Origin: Streptomyces sp. TLI_146
GTDB lineage: Bacteria > Actinomycetota > Actinomycetes > Streptomycetales > Streptomycetaceae
DNA: 64,000 nt
Assembly: GCF_002846415.1 (NCBI RefSeq)
Contig: NZ_PJMX01000001.1
Span: 2,728,001 to 2,792,000 of the forward strand
Direction: 5' to 3'
Part shown: positions 32,524 to 40,410 of the stretch, piece after piece
Numbering within the stretch: the first letter of the stretch is position 1
Layout of the letters: the number at the start of each line of letters is the position of its first letter
The notes under the pieces: model-generated
What the model saw: the letters and a program-made list of their open reading frames with translations, nothing else
Told to the model about the DNA's origin: nothing
Databases searched by the model: none
Translations under genes and position numbers: made by a program

Positions 32524-33351
32524 ATGGCCGATGCCCCCACCGGCAGGCTGACCGTCGTCGGCGCCGGCCCCGGCGCCGCCGACCTGCTGACGTTCCGCGC
32601 CGCCCGGGCGATCGCCGAGGCCGACGTGGTCATCTGGGCCGCGAGCCTGGTGCAGGCCGAGGTCCTGGACCACGCGCGCGAAGGCGCCGAGATCCTGGAC
32701 TCGGCGGCGATGTCCCTGGAGGACGTCGTCGGCGTGTACGAGCGGGCCGCCCGCGAGGGGCTGAAGGTCGCCCGTATCCACTCCGGCGACCCGGCGCTGT
32801 GGGGCGGCACCCAGGAGCAGCTGGACCGGGTGGCGGGGCTCGGCCTGGAGGTCGAGGTCATCCCGGGTGTCTCGTCGTTCTCGGCGGTCGCGGCGATCGC
32901 CCAGCGCGAGCTGACCATCCCGGAGGTGGCGCAGTCCGTCATCCTCACCCGCCTCGGCGGCGGCAAGACGCCGATGCCGCCGGGCGAGGAGGTCCGCGAG
33001 TTCGCGCGGCACGGCACCACGATGGCGATCTTCCTGTCCGCGGCCCGCTCGGGTCAGCTGGTGGAGGAGCTCCTTGAGGGCGGCTACCCCACCTCGACGC
33101 CGGTCGTCATCGCGTACCAGGCGACCTGGCCCGAGGAGCTGGTGCTGCGCTGCACGATCGAGACCCTTGAGGAGACGGTCAAGGAGCACAAGCTCTGGAA
33201 GCACACGCTCTTCCTGGTCGGCCCGGCCCTCTCCGCCTCCGGCACCCGCTCGCACCTCTACCACCCGGGTCACTTCCACGGCTTCCGCCGGGCCGACCCG
33301 GCGGCGCGCCGCGCGCTGAAGGCCGAGAAGGCGGAGCGCGCCTCGTCATGA
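32524..33351 (+). CDS. cobM: Precorrin-4 C11-methyltransferase CobM/CbiF
   Basis: A 275-residue tetrapyrrole methylase. N-terminal LTVVGAGPGAADLLTFRAARAI, then IHSGDPALWGGTQEQ, EVEVIPGVSSFSAVAAIAQRELTIPEVAQSVILTR, GTTMAIFLSAARSGQLVEELLEGGYPTSTPVVIAYQATWPEE and LFLVGPAL, matching CobM/CbiF throughout. It methylates C11 of precorrin-4. ATG at 32524 follows GAGAGG. This is the first gene of the second cobalamin run, which has its own 77-bp promoter gap shared with the ZIP gene and no riboswitch that I can see. Its stop overlaps cobL (ATGA). Confidence 0.95.
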   Translation: MADAPTGRLTVVGAGPGAADLLTFRAARAIAEADVVIWAASLVQAEVLDHAREGAEILDSAAMSLEDVVGVYERAAREGLKVARIHSGDPALWGGTQEQLDRVAGLGLEVEVIPGVSSFSAVAAIAQRELTIPEVAQSVILTRLGGGKTPMPPGEEVREFARHGTTMAIFLSAARSGQLVEELLEGGYPTSTPVVIAYQATWPEELVLRCTIETLEETVKEHKLWKHTLFLVGPALSASGTRSHLYHPGHFHGFRRADPAARRALKAEKAERASS

Positions 33352-34598
33352 TCACGGTCATCGGTACGGGGACGGGCGCGCCGCTGGCACCGGACGCCCT
33401 GGCGGCGCTGGCCGGGGCCACGCTGGTCACCGGCGCCGCCCGCCATCTCGCGGCGGCCGAACTGCCGCCGCAGGCCAAGCAGTTGGTGCTCGGCCCGCTG
33501 GCGCCCGCCCTGGACGCCATCGCCGAGCACCACGAGCGCGGTGGCCGGGCCGTGGTGCTGGCCTCCGGTGATCCCGGGTTCTTCGGGATCGTGCGGGCGC
33601 TGGCCGAGCGGTTCGGACCGCAGGAGCTGGACGTACGGCCGGGGACCGCCTCGGTGGCGGTCGCCTTCGCCCGCCTCGGGCTGCCCTGGGACGACGCGCT
33701 GGTGGTCAGCGCGCACGGCCGGGACCTGCGGACGGCCGCCAACGTGTGCCGGGCGCACCCCAAGACCGCCGTGCTGACCGGTCCCGGTGCCGGGCCCGCC
33801 GAGCTGGGCGCGGAGCTCGCCCGGCGGGCGCCCGAGCGGATGCTCGTCGTCGCCTCGGCCCTCGGCGACCCCGAGCGGGAGCGGCTGGTGCGGGTGACCC
33901 CGGCGGAGGCCGCGGCCCGGGAGTGGGACGCGGTCAGTGTGATCGTCTGCCTGGACGAGGAGAAGGCGCTCTCGCCGCTGCGCACGGTCGCGGGCGGCCG
34001 GGCCACCCCCGACCGCTGGGCGCTGGACGAGTCCGCGTTCGCCCACCGCGACTCGATGATCACCAAGGCCGAGGTGCGGGCGCTGGCACTGGCCAGGATC
34101 GGGCCGCGCCTGGGCGATCTGGTCTGGGACATAGGGGCCGGGTCGGGTTCGGTGGCCGTGGAGTGCGCGCGGTTCGGGGCGGCGGCGGTCGCGGTCGAGA
34201 AGACCGCCGAGGGCTGCGAGCACGTCCGGGCCAACGCGGTGGCGCACGGCGTGGACGTGAAGGTGGTGCACGGCGCGGCGCCCACGGTCCTGTCGGATCT
34301 CGCCGATCCGGACGCGGTGTTCATCGGTGGCGGCGGCCGCGAGCTGCCCGCGATCGTGACCGCGTGCGCCCGGCGGGCCCGGCGCTCGGTCGTGGTGGCG
34401 CTGGCGGCGCTCGACCGCGTTCCGGCGGTGCGGGCGGCGCTTGCCGGGGCCGGTCTGGAGACCGACGGCGTGCTGTTGCAGTCCTCCCGGCTCGCCCCGC
34501 TGCCCGGGGACGTGACCCGGCTCGCCGCCACCAACCCCGTCTTCCTGCTGTGGGGCGACCGCCCCGCGGCCCCTGTTGTCGAAGGAGCTGTTCAGTGA
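33348..34598 (+). CDS. cobL: Precorrin-6Y C5,15-methyltransferase (decarboxylating) CobL/CbiET
   Basis: A 416-residue bifunctional enzyme. The N-terminal CbiE-type methylase (residues ~1-200) has ITVIGTGTGAPLAPDAL and LASGDPGFFGIVRALAERFG. The C-terminal CbiT half has the Rossmann SAM motif GDLVWDIGAGSGSVAVECARFGA, preceded by MITKAEVRALALARIGPR. It carries out the C5 and C15 methylations and C12 side-chain decarboxylation. ATG at 33348 overlaps the cobM stop, and its stop overlaps the GTG of cbiG-cobJ. Confidence 0.94.
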   Translation: MITVIGTGTGAPLAPDALAALAGATLVTGAARHLAAAELPPQAKQLVLGPLAPALDAIAEHHERGGRAVVLASGDPGFFGIVRALAERFGPQELDVRPGTASVAVAFARLGLPWDDALVVSAHGRDLRTAANVCRAHPKTAVLTGPGAGPAELGAELARRAPERMLVVASALGDPERERLVRVTPAEAAAREWDAVSVIVCLDEEKALSPLRTVAGGRATPDRWALDESAFAHRDSMITKAEVRALALARIGPRLGDLVWDIGAGSGSVAVECARFGAAAVAVEKTAEGCEHVRANAVAHGVDVKVVHGAAPTVLSDLADPDAVFIGGGGRELPAIVTACARRARRSVVVALAALDRVPAVRAALAGAGLETDGVLLQSSRLAPLPGDVTRLAATNPVFLLWGDRPAAPVVEGAVQ

Positions 34599-36310
34599 TC
34601 GGCCTGATCTCCGCCACGGCGGCGGGCGCCGTAGCCCGCGACCGGCTGGCCGCGGCCTGGCCCGGCCGGGTCCGGGTGTACGAAGGACCCGTGCGGGAGG
34701 CCGTGGAGCGGGCCTTCGCGGAGTGCGACCAGCTGGTGTGCTTCCTCGCCACGGGCGCGACGGTCCGGCTGCTCGCCCCGCTCCTCGCGGACAAGGTGTC
34801 CGACCCGGGTGTGGTCTGCGTGGACGAGGGCGGGCGCTTCGCCGTCTCGCTGCTCGGCGGCCACGGGGGCGGCGCCAACGCGCTGACCGCCGAGGTGGCC
34901 GACGTCCTCGGCTGTACGCCGGTGGTGACCACGGCGACGGACGCGGTGGGCGTCCCCGGCCTGGACACCCTCGGCCTGCCGGTGGAGGGCGCGGTGGCGG
35001 CGGTGTCCCGGGCGGTCCTGGACGGCTCGCCGGTGGCGCTGCGGGCGGACGGCGTGTGGCCGCTGCCCGCGCTGCCCCCGAACGTGACCCCGGCCGCAGA
35101 GGGCCCCGCCGCCACCCTCCACCTGACCGACCGCCTGCTCGAACTCGGCCCCGCCGACGCCGTGTTGCGCCCCAGGTCGCTCGTCGTGGGGGTCGGCGCC
35201 TCCAAGGGCGCGCCCGTCGACGAGGTGCTCGGGCTCGTGGCGGACACACTCGCGGGTGCGGGGCTCAGCGCGCTGAGCGTGGCCGCACTGGCCACCGTGG
35301 ACGCGAAGTCCGACGAGCCGGGGATCGTCGGGGCCGCCTCCCGGCTCGGGGTGCCGCTCACCACGTACAGCGCGCAGGAGCTCTCCCGTATCGAGGTGCC
35401 GAACCCCTCCGACGCGCCCCTGGACGCCGTGGGGACGCCGTCCGTCGCGGAGGCCGCCGCGCTCGCGGGCGGGGGTGAACTGCTGGTGCCCAAGCGGAAG
35501 TCGAGCCCCGAGGGGCGGGCCGCGATGGCCACCTGCGCGGTGGTGCGGCGCGCCCCGCGCGGGCGGCTCGCGGTCGTCGGGCTCGGGCCCGGCGCCCGGG
35601 ACCTGCTCACCCCGCGCGCCAAGGACGAGCTGCGCCGGGCCTCGGTGCTCGTCGGGCTCGACCAGTACGTGGACCAGATCCGCGATCTGCTGCGGCCCGG
35701 CACCACGGTGCTGGAGTCGGGGCTCGGCGCCGAGGAGGAGCGGGCCCGTACCGCCGTCGCCCAGGCGCGCGAAGGGCACGCGGTCGCGCTGATCGGCTCC
35801 GGCGACGCGGGGGTGTACGCGATGGCGTCGCCCGCGCTCGCCGAGGCCGCCGACGACATCGAGGTGGTGGGCGTGCCGGGCGTGACGGCCGCGCTGGCAG
35901 CCGCCGCGATCCTGGGCGCGCCGCTGGGGCACGACCACGTCTCCATCTCGCTCTCGGACCTGCACACGCCGTGGGAGGTCATCGAGCGCCGCGTACAGGC
36001 GGCCGCCGAAGCGGACATCGTGGTCACCTTCTACAACCCGCGCAGCCGGGGCCGCGACTGGCAGCTGCCCAAGGCGCTCGGCATCCTCGCCGAGCACCGC
36101 GCCCCGCACACCCCGGTCGGGGTGGTGCGCAACGCCTCGCGTCCCGACGAGAGCAGCAGGCTGACCACGCTCGGCGTACTGGACCCGGCGACCGTGGACA
36201 TGATGACGGTGGTGACCGTGGGCAACACGGCCACCCGGGAGATCGCCGGCCGCATGGTGACCCCGCGCGGCTACCGCTGGCAGACCGGCACCCACGGGGA
36301 GGCCTCGTGA
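34595..36310 (+). CDS. CbiG-CobJ fusion: cobalt-precorrin-5A hydrolase / precorrin-3B C17-methyltransferase
   Basis: A 571-residue two-domain protein. Residues ~1-315 are CbiG: LVCFLATGATVRLLAPLLADK, CVDEGGRFAVSLLGGHGGGANALTAEVA, SLVVGVGASKGAPVDEVL, VDAKSDEPGIVGAASRLG. From residue ~324 the CobJ/CbiH methylase begins: LAVVGLGPGARDLLTPRAKDEL, LIGSGDAGVYAMASPAL, VVGVPGVTAALAAAAILGAPLGHDHVSISLSDLHTPWEVIERR, YNPRSRGRDWQLPKAL. CobJ contracts the ring at C17 and CbiG removes the acetaldehyde fragment in the anaerobic-type scheme, so the fusion joins consecutive chemistry. GTG at 34595 overlaps the cobL stop. Confidence 0.93.
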   Translation: MIGLISATAAGAVARDRLAAAWPGRVRVYEGPVREAVERAFAECDQLVCFLATGATVRLLAPLLADKVSDPGVVCVDEGGRFAVSLLGGHGGGANALTAEVADVLGCTPVVTTATDAVGVPGLDTLGLPVEGAVAAVSRAVLDGSPVALRADGVWPLPALPPNVTPAAEGPAATLHLTDRLLELGPADAVLRPRSLVVGVGASKGAPVDEVLGLVADTLAGAGLSALSVAALATVDAKSDEPGIVGAASRLGVPLTTYSAQELSRIEVPNPSDAPLDAVGTPSVAEAAALAGGGELLVPKRKSSPEGRAAMATCAVVRRAPRGRLAVVGLGPGARDLLTPRAKDELRRASVLVGLDQYVDQIRDLLRPGTTVLESGLGAEEERARTAVAQAREGHAVALIGSGDAGVYAMASPALAEAADDIEVVGVPGVTAALAAAAILGAPLGHDHVSISLSDLHTPWEVIERRVQAAAEADIVVTFYNPRSRGRDWQLPKALGILAEHRAPHTPVGVVRNASRPDESSRLTTLGVLDPATVDMMTVVTVGNTATREIAGRMVTPRGYRWQTGTHGEAS

Positions 36311-36903
36311 ACCGGCCCTGGGAGCGTCCGGTCCACCCGATCGAGGTGGAGTCGTACCGGCGGATGCGCGCCCGCCTCGACACCACCCACTTCGCGCCGC
36401 TGACCAGGGCCGTGGTGGAGCGGGTCGTCCACTCCGCCGCCGACCTCGGCTACGCCACGGACCTCGTCATGGACGAGGACGCGCTGGCGAAGGCGCACGC
36501 GGCGCTGCACGCCGGGGCGCCGGTCGTCACCGATGTGGAGATGGTCGCGGCCGGGATCACCCGGCGCGAGACCGTCTGCCGCCTCAGGGACGCCGAGTCC
36601 GGTCCGGGCCTGACGCGTTCGGCGCACGCCATCCGGCTCGCGTACGAGGAGGTGGGCCCCGGCGCGCTCTGGGTGATCGGCAACGCGCCCACCGCGCTCG
36701 AAGAGCTCCTCACCCTCGACGCCGCGCCCGCGCTGGTGATCGGCCTCCCGGTCGGCTTCGTCGGAGCCGTCGAGTCGAAGCAGGCGCTGCGCGAGAGCGG
36801 TCTGCCCGCCGTCAGCAACGTTTCCGAGAAGGGCGGTTCGGCGGTGGCCTCCGCCGCGCTCAACGCCCTTCTGTACCACCCCCTCGCCAAGGAGAACCAG
36901 TGA
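36307..36903 (+). CDS. cobH: Precorrin-8X methylmutase CobH/CbiC
   Basis: A 198-residue methylmutase: IEVESYRRMRARLDTTHFAPLTRAVVERVVHSAADLGYA, then VVTDVEMVAAGITRRE, and WVIGNAPTALEELL, IGLPVGFVGAVESKQALRESGLPAVSNVSEKGGSAVASAALNALLY. The catalytic His (equivalent to His43 of P. denitrificans CobH) is in the VVHSAAD segment. It moves the C11 methyl to C12, giving hydrogenobyrinic acid or the cobalt form. GTG at 36307 overlaps the preceding stop and its stop overlaps the cbiX start. Confidence 0.95.
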   Translation: MNRPWERPVHPIEVESYRRMRARLDTTHFAPLTRAVVERVVHSAADLGYATDLVMDEDALAKAHAALHAGAPVVTDVEMVAAGITRRETVCRLRDAESGPGLTRSAHAIRLAYEEVGPGALWVIGNAPTALEELLTLDAAPALVIGLPVGFVGAVESKQALRESGLPAVSNVSEKGGSAVASAALNALLYHPLAKENQ

Positions 36904-37811
36904 CCACCCCCCAGACCAAGCCCGCACTGCTGATCGCCGGGCACGGCACCCGGGACGACGCCGGGGCCGAGGCGTTCCGCTCGTTCGTGGCCGAGCTCGG
37001 CCGCCGCAACCCCGAACTGCCCGTCGCGGGCGGCTTCATCGAGCTGTCGCCGCCGCCGCTGGGCGAGGCCGTGACCTCGCTGGTGGAGCAGGGCGTCAAG
37101 CGGTTCGCCGCCGTGCCGCTGATGCTGGTGTCGGCCGGGCACGCCAAGGGCGACATCCCGGCCGCGCTGACCCGCGAGAAGGAGCGCCACCCCGGCATCT
37201 CCTACACGTACGGGCGCCCGCTCGGCCCGCACCCGTCGCTGCTCGCGGTCCTGGAGCGCCGGGTCGACGAGGTCCTCGGCGACCTCGACCGCTCCGAGGT
37301 CACCGTCCTGCTGGTCGGCCGGGGCTCGACCGACCCGGACGCCAACTCCGAGGTGTACAAGGCGGCCCGGCTGTTCTGGGAGGGGCGCGGTTACGCGGGC
37401 GTGGAGACGGCGTTCGTCTCGCTGGCGGCGCCGGACGTGCCGTCCGGTCTGGACCGCTGCGAGAAGCTGGGCGCCCGGCGGATCGTGGTCCTGCCGTACT
37501 TCCTGTTCACCGGCATCCTGCCGGACCGGGTGCGGGAGCAGACCGAGGCGTGGGCGGCCGCGCACCCCGAGCTCGACGTCCGTTCCGCCGAGGTCATCGG
37601 CGCGGCCGAGGAGCTGCACGCGCTGGTCATGGAGCGGTACGAGGAGGCGGTGAAGGGGGATCTGCGGATGAACTGCGACTCCTGCGTCTACCGGATCGCG
37701 CTGCCCGGATTCGAGGACAAGGTGGGACTGCCCCAGCAGCCGCACTTCCACCCGGACGACGACGGCCACCATCATCACCACCATGGCAGCCATGCGCACG
37801 CACATCACTGA
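36900..37811 (+). CDS. cbiX: Sirohydrochlorin chelatase CbiX-like, with Cys/His-rich tail
   Basis: A 303-residue protein with two CbiX half-domains. The first starts ALLIAGHGTRDDAGAEAFRSFV and continues RFAAVPLMLVSAGHAKGDIPAAL. The second starts VTVLLVGRGSTDPDANSEVYKAARLFWE and has RRIVVLPYFLFTGILPDRV. The C-terminus adds NCDSCVYR (CxxC) and a tail HPDDDGHHHHHHGSHAHAHH, suited to metal binding. The first domain keeps the catalytic His (GHGTRD) and SAGHAKGD; in the second, GHG is replaced by GRGS. It may insert cobalt, or iron for siroheme. GTG at 36900. The last 29 bp overlap cobC. Confidence 0.88.
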   Translation: MTTPQTKPALLIAGHGTRDDAGAEAFRSFVAELGRRNPELPVAGGFIELSPPPLGEAVTSLVEQGVKRFAAVPLMLVSAGHAKGDIPAALTREKERHPGISYTYGRPLGPHPSLLAVLERRVDEVLGDLDRSEVTVLLVGRGSTDPDANSEVYKAARLFWEGRGYAGVETAFVSLAAPDVPSGLDRCEKLGARRIVVLPYFLFTGILPDRVREQTEAWAAAHPELDVRSAEVIGAAEELHALVMERYEEAVKGDLRMNCDSCVYRIALPGFEDKVGLPQQPHFHPDDDGHHHHHHGSHAHAHH

Positions 37812-38853
37812 GCACGATCTGCGCCACCACGGGGACGCCGAGGTCCGTGACGGCGGCGAAGGCCTGACCGATCTGGCGGTCAACGTACGGGCGGGCACTC
37901 CCCCGGAGTGGCTGCGGGAGCGGATCGCCGCGTCCCTGACCGGGCTCGCCGCCTACCCCGACGGGCGGGCGGCGCGGGCGGCGGTCGCGGGGCGGCACGG
38001 GCTGCCGGTGGAGCGGGTGCTGCTCACGGCGGGGGCGGCGGAGGCGTTCGTGCTGCTGGCGCGGGCGCTGCCGTTCCGGCACCCCGTGGTGGTGCATCCG
38101 CAGTTCACCGAGCCGGAGGCGGCGCTGCGGGACGCGGGGCACGCGGTGCGGCGGGTGCTGCTGCGCCCGGAGGACGGGTTCCGGCTCGACCCGTCGGCGG
38201 TGCCCGAGGACGCCGACCTGGTGGTGGTGGGCAACCCCACCAACCCCACATCGGTGCTGCACCCGCGCGGGGTGCTGGCCGCGCTGGCCCGGCCCGGGCG
38301 GACGCTGGTCGTGGACGAGGCGTTCATGGACGCGGTGCCGGGCGAGCGGGAGGCGCTGGCGGGGCGTACGGACGTGCCGGGCCTGGTGGTCCTGCGCAGC
38401 CTCACCAAGACGTGGGGGCTCGCGGGGCTGCGGATCGGCTATGTGCTGGCGGAGCCGTCCACGGTGACCGCGCTGTCCCGGGCCCAGCCGCTGTGGCCGG
38501 TCTCCACGCCCGCGCTGGTGGCGGCGCAGGCGTGCGTGTCGCCGCGGGCCCTGGCGGAGGCGGAGGAGGCTGCTCGCCGCCTCGCCACGGACCGGGCGCA
38601 TCTGGTCGCGGGGCTGGGGGAGTTCGAGGAGGTACGGGTGGTGGCTCCGGCGGAGGGGCCGTTCGTGCTGGTGCGTATGGCGGGGGCGGATGCGGTGCGG
38701 GCGCGGCTTCGGGGGCTGGGGTTCCTGGCTCGCCGGGGCGACACGTTCCCTGGCCTGGGCCCGGAGTGGCTACGTCTCGCGGTGCGGGACCGCGCCACGA
38801 CGAACCGTTTCCTCCAGGCCCTGGACCAGGCCCTGACGCTGACGTCCGGCTGA
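37783..38853 (+). CDS. cobC: Threonine-phosphate decarboxylase/aminotransferase CobC-like
   Basis: A 356-residue fold-type I PLP enzyme. LTDLAVNVRAGTPPEWLRERIAASLTGLAAYPDGRAARAAVAGRHG is the CobC/HisC N-terminus; the PLP-phosphate site is LLTAGAAEAFVLLARAL, then VVVGNPTNPTSVLHP, LVVDEAFMDAVPGE, and the Schiff-base Lys in VVLRSLTKTWGLAGLRIGYVLAE. In cobalamin operons this enzyme makes aminopropanol phosphate from threonine phosphate. ATG at 37783 overlaps the cbiX tail by 29 bp; ATG at 37792 is an alternative. It ends the cobalamin block, followed by repeat copy C. Confidence 0.85.
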   Translation: MAAMRTHITEHDLRHHGDAEVRDGGEGLTDLAVNVRAGTPPEWLRERIAASLTGLAAYPDGRAARAAVAGRHGLPVERVLLTAGAAEAFVLLARALPFRHPVVVHPQFTEPEAALRDAGHAVRRVLLRPEDGFRLDPSAVPEDADLVVVGNPTNPTSVLHPRGVLAALARPGRTLVVDEAFMDAVPGEREALAGRTDVPGLVVLRSLTKTWGLAGLRIGYVLAEPSTVTALSRAQPLWPVSTPALVAAQACVSPRALAEAEEAARRLATDRAHLVAGLGEFEEVRVVAPAEGPFVLVRMAGADAVRARLRGLGFLARRGDTFPGLGPEWLRLAVRDRATTNRFLQALDQALTLTSG

Positions 38854-38867
38854 GCGGCGCGCTCCGG

Positions 38868-39165
38868 GGGTAGGTGGCTGAGGTGGCTCTCCCGGGGACT
38901 GCGCCCCCGGACCCCCGCTTGCGGGGCCTGCGGCCCCTGCACCCCGCTGAGTTCGTCTGCGGACCGTCTGTGGCTGGTCGCGCAGTTCCCCGCGCCCCTT
39001 AAATGCGCCCCTTCGGGGCGCCCTGTAGGGGCGCGGGGAACTGCGCGAGCAACCGGCCACCGGCCCGCAGACGAACTCAGGGGATCCGGGGGCAAAGCCC
39101 CCGGCAGCCCGCCCCGACCCACCACCCGGCCGCCCGCCCAGGGCTTTAGGGAAGGGGCGGGGTGA
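38868..39165. repeat. Dispersed GC-rich inverted repeat, copy C (between convergent genes)
   Basis: No gene is present in the 320-bp gap between cobC and the LAETG protein. Modules: GGGGACTGCGCCCCCGGACC, GCGGGGCCTGCGGCCCCTGC, TTCGTCTGCGGACCG, GGCTGGTCGCGCAGTTCCCC near 38970, GCGCCCCTTCGGGGCGC, then GGGGCGCGGGGAACTGCGCG, CCCGCAGACGAACTC and CGGGGGCAAAGCCCCCG. GGGAAGGGGCGGGGTGAGGG ends the element just before the minus-strand stop. Confidence 0.92.
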
Positions 39166-39173
39166 GGGCTCCC

Positions 39174-40106
39174 TCAGGGACGGCGCGTCCGCGCCAGCGC
39201 CACCCCACCCCCCGCCACCAGCACAACCGCCCCACCGACCACGTACCCCGCCGAAGACCCCCCGCCCGTCTCCGCCAGCTCCGGGTCCGCATCCACCGTC
39301 TGGGGGCGCACGGACGTGCTCGACGCACGCGACCGCGAGGGCGGGGCCGGGGCCGGGGTCTCGCACGTGGCCTCCGCCAGCGTCACCTCCCCCTCCACCT
39401 CCGCCACGTTCAGCTTCAGCGGATTCACCGAGACCTTCAGGCGCAGGGCCGTCGCCGCCGCCGTGCGGGACGTCGTGCGGGTCGACGACAGGTCGAGGGT
39501 CACCTCGCCCACCCCCGGCACCGCCACCCGCGTCGTCCCGCCCGTCGTCAGGGTGAGCTTCTTGCCCAGTACCGTCACCGCGCCCAGCAGGTTCGACGAG
39601 GCCGACGGCCGGGCGCCCGCCGCGCAGACCGCCTTGGACGTGACGTCCTGGACCTCGACCAGGGACAGCAGCGGCAGGCCGGGCACGTGCAGCCGGGCGT
39701 GGAGCAGATGTGTCGAGCCCTCCGCCCGGCCCGCCGCCACCGTCGCCGTCGCGGTCGCCACGTCCGCCTTCAGGACGCTGACCGGCTGCCCCTTCTCGAC
39801 GCCGTCCAGCTTCACCTCCAGCGCCGTCTCCCCCGCCGTACGCGAACCGCCCGGCGCCCGGACCTCGTTGAGCGTCGTCTTCAGGGGGACCTCGATCGTC
39901 TTGTTCAGCAAGGAGACGTCGAGGCCGGTGCGCAGCACTACCGCGCTCGCCCTGCCCTCGCCGCCCCCGGTCGCGTGCGCCGGGACGGGCGTCGCCAGGA
40001 CCAGTGAGCCGAGCGTCAGGGCCAGCGCGGCCGAGGTGCGTACGGGCAGGCGGAAGTCGATGGTGTTCAAGGTGGTGGAACCCCCACGGGAGACATGAGC
40101 CGTCAC
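39174..40106 (-). CDS. SCO1860-family LAETG-anchored surface protein
   Basis: A ~310-residue secreted protein. A signal peptide is visible (LPVRTSAALALTLGSLVLATPVPAHA). The beta-rich ectodomain contains RASAVVLRTGLDVSLLNKTIEVPLKTTLNEV, TATVAAGRAEGSTHLLHARLHVPG and LRLKVSVNPLKLNVAEVEGEVTL. It ends in the sorting signal DPELAETGGGSSAGYVVGGAVVLVAGG plus ARTRRP, an LAETG motif for sortase, so the protein should be linked to the cell wall. The family name is known to me as SCO1860-family LAETG-anchored; function unknown. GTG at 40106 follows GGGAGGGG; TTG at 40070 gives a shorter n-region and is also plausible. Confidence 0.85.
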   Translation of the reverse strand: MTAHVSRGGSTTLNTIDFRLPVRTSAALALTLGSLVLATPVPAHATGGGEGRASAVVLRTGLDVSLLNKTIEVPLKTTLNEVRAPGGSRTAGETALEVKLDGVEKGQPVSVLKADVATATATVAAGRAEGSTHLLHARLHVPGLPLLSLVEVQDVTSKAVCAAGARPSASSNLLGAVTVLGKKLTLTTGGTTRVAVPGVGEVTLDLSSTRTTSRTAAATALRLKVSVNPLKLNVAEVEGEVTLAEATCETPAPAPPSRSRASSTSVRPQTVDADPELAETGGGSSAGYVVGGAVVLVAGGGVALARTRRP

Positions 40107-40410
40107 CCCGCGCCCCTCCCACGGGGACTCGTGGGACTCGGGTGAGCCAGGGGCGCGCCGGTGACCTGAGACACCGGAATCTTTACGCACGGAGAGTGAA
40201 CTCGCGTACACCTGGGGTTAGTTCACCCTACGGGGGGACCGCCACGCCCTTCTGTTCGGGTCGAGTCGTGTGCGCGTTCGTCCGTAGGGCCCCCACCCTC
40301 ACCCTCCGGGCGTACGCCGGTGGTGCGCACCGGCGGTCGCGCCCCCGCGCCGAAACAGTTACAACGAGCCCGTCCCCCGGACCGTCACCCTCCGCGTCAA
40401 CTCCCCGCCC
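40107..40410. promoter_or_regulatory. Promoter region of the LAETG protein, with a 7-bp inverted repeat
   Basis: The 304 bp between the LAETG protein start and the amidohydrolase stop contain no gene that I can support. GTGAACT at 40196-40202 and AGTTCAC at 40220-40226 form a perfect inverted repeat, about 90-120 bp from the start. The rest shows nothing I recognise. Confidence 0.4.
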
